DNA of 64,000 bases from Ascidiaceihabitans sp. (GTDB lineage Bacteria > Pseudomonadota > Alphaproteobacteria > Rhodobacterales > Rhodobacteraceae). Positions within the stretch are counted from its first letter, which is position 1, and every line of letters starts with the position of its first letter. The notes under the pieces were generated by a model. That model saw nothing but the letters and a program-made list of their open reading frames with translations, had not been told where the DNA came from and ran no database searches. Location: positions 123,384-187,383 of the forward strand of contig JAOKHV010000001.1 in the NCBI GenBank assembly GCA_028248455.1, written 5' to 3'. This document shows positions 19,613 through 27,130 of the stretch, one piece after another. A program made the position numbers and the translations under genes.

Positions 19613-20677
19613 TTACACCGCGATATTGACGCTTGAAAACCCTTCAAAAAACGCCGCAAAATCATCAGTCGCATTTTGTGCTTGAAGTAATATTCCGTAT
19701 CCTACTTCGTCAATCTCCCGCTCAACGGTAGGGTGCATCACCTCCCAATCGGGACTGCGTTCGGCATCCATTTCCAGCAATAGATTAGAAATATTGCGAA
19801 GCGGACCAGCCGCGACATCACCACGCTGAAATTGCGTGCGACCACCAAGAACCACCTGCCCTATCCCATCTTGTTTTGCCGTTGCAGCCAACCATGAACA
19901 TTCGAAATATTCATGATACGCATCTGATATGCTTGATGCAGAATTCGTCACAACTTGAAAATCTGCTGAGGACGCCAACACCCAGTTTTCCCAAATTTGG
20001 CTTGGTGTTTCTGCGGCAAATCGGAGTGCCGTGCAAATTTCAGCCAGAAGATCAGCGTTTTGATCCAGATATGCGATGATCCCAACGAAATTCAGGGATT
20101 GGATCGCGCCGGCATCCAACTTGGGGTCTCGGCGACCATATTCAGACAAATAGAATACGATATGTGTCAGCTCATAAGCCGCTTTTTTGTTTGGCAGCGC
20201 GAATGTGGCTGAGCGGTTGATGAATTGGCGCAAACGATCGTCCAATCCAGTATCGATCGGAATTTTCTTTCCGCGTCGCGAAAAGGCCTAAACGCTTCGC
20301 CGCGTTGGAGGTCTGAGAGTTCCGCTTCGGCCAGCCCTTGCGTCGCAACCCATTCGCCCATCTGTTCACCTAAGTTCCCCTTTAGACCAAGGTCTTCCAG
20401 ATCAAGACAAATAGAGAGGTAGAACCGATAATATTGGGCAAAAAAAAGTCATGGTCGCCGGTAATTGTTGATAAAACCGCTGATAAACGGCCAAAGATTC
20501 TTCTTTGACTGGCGTTCCCGAGCATTCCAGAATGTTCAGCAATTCACCGTTCTCTTTCAACCAAAACACATCTTCGCTGGTTCTGCGATGGTTCGCGAAA
20601 ACATCAATCAAAGCGTCCGCGTTTTGAGAAAATGTTTGTCGGCGCTGGGGCACGCTTAATGAAATTACGTTGGTCAT
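19613..20677 (-). pseudogene. Uncharacterised all-helical protein, disrupted by two single-base indels
   Basis: Three overlapping frames combine into one protein of about 355 residues. Frame one starts MTNVISLSVPQRRQ at 20677 and reaches a run of eight T near 20440; skipping one T continues as AQYYRFYLSICLDLEDLG, then EQMGEWVATQGLAE and PFRDAERKFRSILD. Near 20243 one base appears to be missing (a GATTTGG reduced to GATTGG), after which DDRLRQFINRSATF runs to the stop at 19613. The sequence is mostly helical with no motif I can assign; it may correspond to an uncharacterised Rhodobacteraceae family (possibly DUF6902, not verified). Both indels lie in T runs, so sequencing error or slippage remains possible. 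It follows the repeat-peptide gene on the same strand. Confidence 0.65.
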
Positions 20678-20720
20678 ATTTTGCCCTCTAAAATTAAATT
20701 AAACGTGCCTTGGCAGTTGG

Positions 20721-20987
20721 TTAGGAGCCGGACATAAACAGTGAAGTCAGATCACCACTTTCTTTGAACGACGTTGTCGGGGCGGATCCAGACATAAACA
20801 TTCCAGTGTCATCGCCGCCTTTCATTTCCGGGCTAGACCCTGACATGATAAGGTATGTCGCATCGCCCAAGAAGCCATCAGACGCTGTTGGAGCTGAGCA
20901 GGACATGAACATTTCAACATCGTCACCACCCATCATACCTGATTGAGGTATTGTGGATTGTGTCTCAACTTTACGTAATGCAGTCAT
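20721..20987 (-). CDS. Small repeat-containing peptide of unknown function
   Basis: An 88-residue protein with a 15-20 residue leader-like N-terminus (MTALRKVETQSTIPQ) followed by four related units. Each unit has a GD-containing acidic start and a MSxS core: MFMSCSAPT, LIMSGSSPE, MFMSGSAPT and a terminal LFMSGS that ends the protein. The repeats are also visible at the DNA level. A GGGGA ribosome-binding site precedes the ATG. The next gene on the strand, 44 bases away, is the disrupted helical protein at 19613-20677, so the pair is probably co-transcribed. There is no signal peptide or membrane helix. The repeat design recalls multi-core peptide precursors, but no known maturase is next to it. 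Function unknown. Confidence 0.65.
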   Translation of the reverse strand: MTALRKVETQSTIPQSGMMGGDDVEMFMSCSAPTASDGFLGDATYLIMSGSSPEMKGGDDTGMFMSGSAPTTSFKESGDLTSLFMSGS

Positions 20988-21089
20988 TTTTAAATTCCCC
21001 AGTTTGTTAAGTTATTCGTACCTAAAAAGATTGTTCTTAAAGTTGTATTTTAATACCCCCTTTCTTTTCATGGTTGTGCAAACGTTGAA

Positions 21090-21098
21090 TTATCCACA
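21090..21098 (+). promoter_or_regulatory. DnaA box (TTATCCACA)
   Basis: The nonamer is a perfect match to the consensus TTATNCACA. It lies in the A+T-rich gap upstream of xthA. A single box is too little for an origin but may titrate DnaA or regulate a promoter. Confidence 0.45.
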
Positions 21099-21185
21099 AG
21101 TGCGGCACAGCCCACTTCGTTGAAAGTGTTTAACTTTAGGTTGAATTGCAAAATTTGAAAAAATGTTGTCAACAGGTGTAATTTC

Positions 21186-21194
21186 TGTGGATAC
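21186..21194 (-). promoter_or_regulatory. DnaA-box-like site, opposite orientation
   Basis: The minus strand reads GTATCCACA, one mismatch from the consensus, 87 bases from the perfect box and inverted relative to it. Could be chance in A+T-rich DNA. Confidence 0.3.
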
Positions 21195-21260
21195 TAACCC
21201 CATGTTAATAAAAATTAATTCTTCCCTAACAAGATTCACAGAATCACCACCGATTTCAAC

Positions 21261-21310
21261 TCGATCTCAAGATGCTCCTCTGCCCTTGCTCAGCAGCAGG
21301 TCTTGAGCGA
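21261..21310 (+). other. Long imperfect hairpin upstream of xthA
   Basis: Arms CTCAAGA (21266-21272) and TCTTGAG (21301-21307) pair perfectly and extend by TCG/CGA outside a two-base bulge. Part of the interior (CCTCTGC with GCAGCAGG) can also pair. No T run follows, so it is not a simple terminator; it may be a 5'-leader structure or an operator for xthA. Confidence 0.4.
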
Positions 21311-21342
21311 TAGCTTATCAATGAAAAAGCAGGAGCACCGTC

Positions 21343-22152
21343 ATGAAGATTGCCTCATTCAACATCAACGGCATCAAAGCACGCATAAATGCCCTTCCTG
21401 AATGGCTGGACGAAGCGCAACCGGATGTCGCCTTGCTCCAAGAAATCAAATCTGTGGACGAAGCGTTCCCTCGCGAGATCTTTGAAGACCGAGGATATAT
21501 CGTCGAAACGCACGGACAAAAATCATTCAATGGCGTTGCTATCCTATCTAAATTACCACTTGAGGATGTGCGCCGTGGCCTGCCCGGCGATGACAACGAC
21601 GAACAAGCGCGTTGGATTGAAGCGACTGTTGTTGGTGAGAAAGACGCGGTTCGTATCTGCGGGCTGTATCTACCTAACGGCAACCCTGTTGAATTGGATG
21701 AGGCCGGCAAACCTGTTGATGGCGGAAAGTACGCTTATAAGTTGGCGTGGATGGAACGCCTTCAGGCGCGCGCTGAGGAATTGATGGCGGATGAGATGCC
21801 GTTTTTAATGGCTGGGGATTACAACATCATCGCCCAGCCCGAAGACGCTGCACGCCCAGGGATTTGGGAAGGTGATGCAGCCTGTCGCCCAGAAAGCCTT
21901 GCCGCTTATCGCAGACTGGTGAATCTTGGCCTAACCGATGCGACCCTCGCACGTGGTCCGCGTGCCGGCCAATATACGTTCTGGGATTATCAAGCTGGCG
22001 CATGGAATAAGAACAACGGTATTCGCATTGACCACTTTCTGCTTAGCCCAGCTTGCGCGGATATGTTGATAGACACAGGGATCGACAAAGACATTCGCGC
22101 CCGTGAAAAACCATCCGACCACGTGCCTATCTGGGTCGCCCTAAAAGTTTAA
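21343..22152 (+). CDS. xthA: Exodeoxyribonuclease III
   Basis: The 269-residue enzyme is an AP endonuclease and 3'-5' exonuclease of base-excision repair. The fold markers are MKIASFNINGIKAR, DVALLQEIK (metal-binding Glu), LYLPNG, AGDYNI, and RIDHFLLS with the final SDHVPIW carrying the catalytic Asp-His. The last codons overlap the stop of the convergent monooxygenase gene by three bases. Confidence 0.95.
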   Translation: MKIASFNINGIKARINALPEWLDEAQPDVALLQEIKSVDEAFPREIFEDRGYIVETHGQKSFNGVAILSKLPLEDVRRGLPGDDNDEQARWIEATVVGEKDAVRICGLYLPNGNPVELDEAGKPVDGGKYAYKLAWMERLQARAEELMADEMPFLMAGDYNIIAQPEDAARPGIWEGDAACRPESLAAYRRLVNLGLTDATLARGPRAGQYTFWDYQAGAWNKNNGIRIDHFLLSPACADMLIDTGIDKDIRAREKPSDHVPIWVALKV

Positions 22153-23306
22153 TTGCGTTTGTCGATGACATTGTGCCGGTATAGCCAATCAAAGGGCTTT
22201 AACATTAGCGATGGTGCGACCGTACTTACGGTCTTCAACCCTAAGTACGCAGCCAAACGGATTGGACCTGAACGCAGGTGATACCGGTTGGCGTTCCCTT
22301 GTGTGGTCTTAACAACTTTAGTCACGCGTTTTAAACGCTGGCTTTGATAACTGCGGATATCACCTGCCTTTAGCGCTCGCCCTAAGACCCATGCATCTTC
22401 CAATGCCATATTCGCCCCCTGTGCCATGAATGGCAGCATTGGGTGCGCCGCATCACCAACCAGTGCAATCCCTTGCTCAAACCACCTTGCAGCAACTGGA
22501 TGGCGAAACAATCCCCATTTAGAAGTCTGCTTAACGGCATCTAGCAATGGAGCAGCTCCTCCCGAAAACTCTGCGAATGTTTCGCGCAATTGATCGGAAT
22601 CACCATTTTGTCGCCAACCTTCATCCTGCCAATCATTACATTCCTCGACAGCGACCAAATTAACAAACGCACCTCCACGCAGTGGATATGCGACGATATG
22701 TTTACCCGGCCCCATGTAAACGCGGGCTTCATTTGGTTGGTCGACAACATTGGGCACGATAGCGCGCCATGCGACTTGTTTCGTAAAGAATGCAGAGGAC
22801 TGCGGGTTAAGCGATGAGCGGGCAACAGAATGGACCCCATCCGCCCCTACGACCAGTTCCGCGCGCAACACATCGCCGTTGGCAAGCAAGACCTCGGGTA
22901 CCTCGCCTTTTCGCACCTCAACGACGGATTGGTTCAACCTTATATCTGCAGATGCCCGTTTGGCAGCGCCAATAAGTGCACCCAACAGATCCGCACGATG
23001 GACAAAATAGTAGGCCTGATCGGGGGCCAAACGCTTTAAATCCAAACGCGCAACTTCGCCCGAACGGCGATAATCGCGTAGTGAAACGGCATTGGCACGC
23101 AATGCACCGCGATTGACCAACTCAGGCTCTAGGCCCAAGGCACGCAACACACACAATCCATTGGGGCTAACTTGAAGACCCGCCCCAATTTCTGTCAGCT
23201 TCGGCGCTTGTTCCAGAACTGTTACAGAAGCGCCCATGCGCCCCAACACAGCGGCGGAGGCCATACCGGCGATACCGCCACCAATCACAATAGCATTGTG
23301 TATCAT
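22149..23306 (-). CDS. FAD-dependent aromatic-ring-type monooxygenase
   Basis: The 385-residue protein is a group A flavin monooxygenase. It has the N-terminal FAD motif IVIGGGIAGMASAAVL, the DG motif VVGADGVHSVAR near residue 155 and the second FAD motif GDAAHPMLPFMAQGANMALED near residue 280. The nearest named relatives are salicylate hydroxylase-like enzymes; the substrate is unknown and no catabolic genes are next to it. It uses NAD(P)H and O2. A hairpin terminator for dksA lies just before its start. Confidence 0.88.
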   Translation of the reverse strand: MIHNAIVIGGGIAGMASAAVLGRMGASVTVLEQAPKLTEIGAGLQVSPNGLCVLRALGLEPELVNRGALRANAVSLRDYRRSGEVARLDLKRLAPDQAYYFVHRADLLGALIGAAKRASADIRLNQSVVEVRKGEVPEVLLANGDVLRAELVVGADGVHSVARSSLNPQSSAFFTKQVAWRAIVPNVVDQPNEARVYMGPGKHIVAYPLRGGAFVNLVAVEECNDWQDEGWRQNGDSDQLRETFAEFSGGAAPLLDAVKQTSKWGLFRHPVAARWFEQGIALVGDAAHPMLPFMAQGANMALEDAWVLGRALKAGDIRSYQSQRLKRVTKVVKTTQGNANRYHLRSGPIRLAAYLGLKTVSTVAPSLMLKPFDWLYRHNVIDKRN

Positions 23307-23325
23307 TTGAAGCCCTTAAATACGA

Positions 23326-23358
23326 AAAAGGCGCCAGGGATTTGCCCTGTGCGCCTTT
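23326..23358 (-). terminator. Rho-independent terminator of dksA
   Basis: On the minus strand AAAGGCGC and GCGCCTTT enclose an inner CAGGG/CCCTG stem, followed by a T run. It sits 24 bases after the dksA stop and upstream of the monooxygenase start, so it separates the two transcripts. Confidence 0.8.
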
Positions 23359-23382
23359 GACTTAAATTCTTATCAGCGACAA

Positions 23383-23805
23383 TCACTCCTCACGATGAAC
23401 CTTTTCACGACGCTCGTGACGTTCTTGCGCCTCGAGGCTCATTGTCGCGATCGGACGCGCATCCAGACGCTTTAATGAAATTGGCTCACCCGTAACTGTG
23501 CAATACCCAAATTCATCTTCGTCAATACGACGTAGCGCAGCATCAATCTTGGAAACCAGTTTGCGCTGTCGGTCACGTGTACGTAGCTCAAGCGCGCGAT
23601 CTGTCTCTTCAGACGCACGGTCGTTTACGTCTGGGATATTACGTGTGCCATCTTGCAATGCTTCGATGGTGTCACGCGTTCCAGCCTGCAACTCGTCTTT
23701 CCAGTTGTTCAACTTGCGTCGAAAATATTCTATCTGAAGATCATTCATGAATGGTTCGTCTTCGGCTGGACGATAATCATCCGGCAGAAACTCTTCTTGT
23801 TTCAT
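23383..23805 (-). CDS. dksA: RNA polymerase-binding transcription factor DksA
   Basis: The 140-residue protein binds the secondary channel of RNA polymerase and acts with ppGpp. The coiled coil spans roughly residues 20-100 with SEETDRALELRTRDRQRKL, and the C-terminal globular part is FGYCTVTGEPISLKRLDARP. Only one of the four usual zinc-finger cysteines is left, as in the cysteine-poor DksA described from Rhodobacter sphaeroides. A GGAGGGG ribosome-binding site fixes the ATG at 23805 rather than an upstream start. A terminator follows. Confidence 0.93.
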   Translation of the reverse strand: MKQEEFLPDDYRPAEDEPFMNDLQIEYFRRKLNNWKDELQAGTRDTIEALQDGTRNIPDVNDRASEETDRALELRTRDRQRKLVSKIDAALRRIDEDEFGYCTVTGEPISLKRLDARPIATMSLEAQERHERREKVHREE

Positions 23806-23977
23806 CTTGTTCCCCTCCGATTGGCTTAGATCATTCATGCACGTTTCCTCATTTTACATAAACATAGCCGTCTTCCGCAGCGTCTAACGTAGCGCCTCGT
23901 TATTGTCACTACACAATTCTGCTTATATATGCCTTAAACCAATTACAGTTAATATATGCGCACAGACGGAGATTGTT

Positions 23978-24814
23978 ATGAAATTTCAAGGTACAGAAAG
24001 CTACGTTGCAACAGATGACCTTACGATCGCTGTAAACGCAGCTGTAACATTAGAACGCCCCCTCCTTGTCAAAGGTGAACCGGGCACTGGCAAAACAGAA
24101 CTTGCCAAGCAAATCGCGACCTCTTTGGGGGTCCGCATGATCGAATGGAACATCAAATCCACCACCCGTGCGCAACAAGGGTTGTACGAATATGACGCTG
24201 TTTCACGCCTTCGCGACAGCCAATTAGGCGAAGAAAAAGTCCATGACGTTGCCAACTACATCCGCAAAGGCAAACTTTGGGAGGCTTTCGAAGCCGGCGA
24301 AAGGGTAGTGCTATTAATCGACGAGATTGATAAAGCAGACATCGAATTTCCAAATGACCTTTTGCAAGAACTCGATAAGATGGAATTCTTTGTCTACGAG
24401 ACTGGTAAAACAGTCAAAGCGGTGAACCGCCCGATCGTGATCATCACATCAAACAATGAAAAAGAACTGCCAGACGCGTTTCTGCGCCGCTGCTTCTTTC
24501 ACTACATCCGTTTCCCAGACATGGAAACTATGCGTGCAATTGTAGAAGTCCATCACCCAGGGATCAAAGAACAATTATTAACGACCGCCCTCACCCAGTT
24601 TTTCGATATTCGTGAACAAGCTGGTTTAAAAAAGAAACCATCAACCTCTGAAGTGTTGGATTGGCTTAAGTTGCTACTGGCCGAGGATATGACAGCCGAA
24701 GACCTGAAATCAGGAATTGCCGCTTTACCCAAACTGCACGGTGCGCTCTTGAAGAACGAACAAGACGTCCATTTGTTCGAACGCATAGCGTTTATGGCGC
24801 GTGGCCAACGCTAG
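23978..24814 (+). CDS. MoxR-type AAA+ ATPase
   Basis: The 278-residue protein has Walker A GEPGTGKTELAK near residue 35, Walker B VLLIDEIDKAD near residue 115 and sensor-1 IITSNNEKELPDAFLRRC near 160. MoxR ATPases typically work with a vWA-domain partner as metal- or cofactor-insertion chaperones, and such a partner (CoxE-like, 27130) lies downstream. The ATG at 23978 follows GGAG at 23968; the longer frame upstream looks non-coding. Confidence 0.92.
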   Translation: MKFQGTESYVATDDLTIAVNAAVTLERPLLVKGEPGTGKTELAKQIATSLGVRMIEWNIKSTTRAQQGLYEYDAVSRLRDSQLGEEKVHDVANYIRKGKLWEAFEAGERVVLLIDEIDKADIEFPNDLLQELDKMEFFVYETGKTVKAVNRPIVIITSNNEKELPDAFLRRCFFHYIRFPDMETMRAIVEVHHPGIKEQLLTTALTQFFDIREQAGLKKKPSTSEVLDWLKLLLAEDMTAEDLKSGIAALPKLHGALLKNEQDVHLFERIAFMARGQR

Positions 24815-25145
24815 CTGTTAAATGTGGCGCAGGGTACCCAACCTCAACTTCAGGCACCCTATGTCGCCCCACGAATTATTTTTGACAGAGAGACAATACC
24901 AATCCACAACCAAGGGCTGTAAGGTCAATTGCCATATTGTTACCCGTATTGGATAAACTCAATATATCAATTAATTCTCATAAATTAAAAAAGTTTAACC
25001 CAAAAAAAACACTAATTCATTTGGGCCACACCCTCTGTAAATTGGAACATGTTACCTCAAACTTGCCGTAATTGCTCCCTAACAAGGTCCTGTTGAGAGG
25101 CGATAAGATCTCCAACAAGGGCTATTGAGTAGGCAGGCAGTACAA
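24815..25145. other. A+T-rich gap between the MoxR gene and the dead GNAT gene
   Basis: No gene is visible in this 331-base stretch. The first 70 bases hold a probable terminator (reported separately), and the rest is A+T-rich with A tracts. It should contain the promoter for the GNAT-lipoprotein-vWA group. Confidence 0.5.
24824..24881 (+). terminator. Probable terminator after the MoxR gene
   Basis: GTGGCG-AGGGT (24824-24835) pairs imperfectly with ACCCT-CGCC-CCAC (24856-24872). A TATTTTT tract follows. The stem has internal mismatches, hence modest confidence. Confidence 0.45.
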
Positions 25146-25607
25146 ATGACCAGTGAACCCACACTTGAAGTGCGTCCTTTGCAAGAGTCCGACCGGGACG
25201 CTTGGGCAGCCCTTTGATTAGCCTATCTAGATTTTTATAAAACCTCCCTACCTGCGGCTACATTGGACGTTTACTTTGATAAAATTATGAGCGCTGATCC
25301 ACAGGACTTTAATGGTCTCGTTTCTGTCCTTGATGGCAAGCTGGTGGGTCTAACGCATTACTTATTCCACCGTCATGGCTAGAAAGTAGAAAACGTTTGT
25401 TATCTTCAAGATCTATATGCTGATCTATCTGTGCGCGGCATGGGAGTTGGACGTGCACTTATTGAAGGTGTTTACGCCGCCGTTGACGCAAATGAGACAC
25501 CACCAGTTTATTGGTTAACCCAAGAAGAAAACACAGAAGCGCACAAACTTTATGACCGGATTGCTAAGGTCACTAACTTTATCAAATACGGAAGATTCGA
25601 AGCATGA
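25146..25607 (+). pseudogene. GNAT acetyltransferase gene with two stop codons at tryptophan positions
   Basis: One open frame of 154 codons is interrupted only by TGA at 25215-25217 and TAG at 25380-25382. The flanking protein reads LEVRPLQESDRDAW...AAL, then LAYLDFYKTSLP, then VGLTHYLFHRHG, then KVENVCYLQDLYADL, RGMGVGRALIEGVY and VYWLTQEENTEAHKLYDR, a clear GNAT N-acetyltransferase with the acetyl-CoA loop. In homologues as I remember them, both interrupted positions are Trp, so each lesion is one G-to-A change in TGG. The stop overlaps the next gene's ATG (ATGA), showing an old operon. Confidence 0.85.
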
Positions 25608-27033
25608 ACCGCATGCGTCGCCTGATCCTGCCGTTAGCTTTGATACTGAATGGCTGTATGCCCGTCACCCCTTCAAACACAGCAAGCCGTGCGGGAATTA
25701 CCGACAGCACATTCCCACCGATGAAAACATTCGTGGCCCCGCGCCCCTCACGTCCGATCAATCTTTCCGTTTGGAAAGAGGTCGCGACCTGCCTGTCTTT
25801 ACGCGCTTTGAGGCACCTATTACAGTGCGTGTTACTGGTGCACCACCACAAAGCCTTGGCTGTGATTTAACAAAATTGCCGCACCGATTGCAGGCCGAAG
25901 CGAATATCAGCATAAGTCAGATTTCCGCAAGCGCGCAAGCAAATGTGACGATTCAAGCGGTCAGCCGCGCAGAAATTCGGCGGGCATTGCCAAATGCTGC
26001 GTGTTTTGTTGTTACTAACATCTCAAGCATCGATGAATACCTAAGCGCGCGCCGTACTCTTAAAACAAATTGGGTAAATCTTCAAAAACGCGAACAATTG
26101 GCAATATTCTTGGCGAATGATGCAAGTCCCCAAGATGGGCGAAATTTTTTACATGAAGAATTAGCGCAAGCAATTGGGCCTTTGAACGATTTGTACCGTC
26201 TGCCCGACAGCGTATTTAATGACGACAACGTCCACACTGTTTTAACGGGCTTTGATATGATGATGCTGAAGGCATACTATCCGCCTGAACTTCGTAGTGG
26301 TATGACCCGCGGACAAGTGGTCCAAGTTCCGCCACGCGTTCTTAATCGTATCAATCCAGCTGGAAACGGACGCGCAGCTGAATTCCCGACACCAACGCCA
26401 AAGGCATGGGCACAAGCCGTTCAAACAGCACTTAGCCCAGGCAGCAAAACGTCCCAACGTATAACCGCCGCAAACCAAGCATTGAAAATTGCCAATGCAA
26501 TGGGTTGGAGCTATCACCGTTTGGCCTTTGCCCACTATGCAAGTGGTCGCATTATGCAGGCCTCTGATCCGAAGGCTGCATATCAACATTTTATCGCAGC
26601 TGATCGTTATTATGCTGCCACCCCGGGTGCAGAACAATATCGCGCATACGTGGCTACTCAGCTTGCTGCACATGCAGTGTCCCGAGGCGACGGCATTCGT
26701 GCACTTACCTTGATTGGACCGCATATTGACCATGCGAGGCGCAGCGAAAACGCAGTCCTGCTTTCTACCCTTCTGATGCTTCGTGCTGAAGCTCCTGATC
26801 TGACCGGACGTTCTGCAGAAGCACGTACCGTCAGACTGGACAGTCTTGGATGGGCGCGTTACGGCTTTGGTCCAGATTGGGCTGTGCGGGCCAAGTTGCG
26901 TGAAATTTTATCGCTATCCCCGCTGAAAAAAGCCGTCTTTAACAGCGTGGGGCTAAACACATATGATCGTAATCGTTGCAGCACTAATTGGCGCAATTTT
27001 CGGCGGTATCACTGCCAAACGTCGCGGTGGTAA
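25604..27033 (+). pseudogene. DUF2927-type lipoprotein gene with a frame change
   Basis: The 5' part (ATG at 25604) encodes a lipoprotein signal, RRLILPLALILNGC, and PPMKTFVAPRPSRP. Around 25765-25775 the coding frame changes, and the rest runs as QSFRLERGRDLPVFTRFEAP to the C-terminus in another frame. The DUF2927 core is clear: HEELAQAIGPLNDLY, DSVFNDDN and a following repeat-like helical domain. The linker at the junction seems shorter than in remembered homologues, suggesting a small deletion. The 3' end reads into the start of the 55-codon gene at 26963, and a second shift at an A run near 26930 is possible. Function unknown. Confidence 0.7.
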
Positions 27034-27130
27034 TAAACTAGACATCGCTCAATATGCGACAGGCTTTGGAATGGCCTTTGTTGTGGTCGGCCTGATCGCA
27101 ACAGTTGTACTGGAACGGATTTTTTCCTGA
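26963..27130 (+). CDS. Small single-spanning or double-spanning membrane protein
   Basis: A 55-residue ORF with two hydrophobic segments, IVIVAALIGAIFGGI and FGMAFVVVGLIATVV, separated by the basic AKRRGGNKLD stretch, so probably two membrane helices. Its stop overlaps the start of the vWA gene (TGATG), implying translational coupling. It is embedded in the MoxR/vWA neighbourhood, and such small proteins are found beside these genes in Rhodobacteraceae, but no role is known. Confidence 0.7.
   Translation: MIVIVAALIGAIFGGITAKRRGGNKLDIAQYATGFGMAFVVVGLIATVVLERIFS

Larger units (their letters stand above)
20988..21342. other. A+T-rich intergenic region without a gene
   Basis: This 355-base gap separates the repeat-peptide gene (minus) from xthA (plus), so it must hold two divergent promoters. 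It is visibly A+T-rich. It contains a perfect DnaA box and a one-mismatch box in the opposite orientation, and a long hairpin just before xthA. No reading frame with coding character was seen. Confidence 0.6.

Noticed and set aside
21090..21194. A replication origin
   Set aside because: Only two DnaA-like boxes, and no origin-associated genes nearby.
25552..25780. The 5' start of the longest frame over the DUF2927 gene
   Set aside because: The encoded residues have no similarity to the lipoprotein start, which lies in the other frame at 25604; the frame is open by chance.
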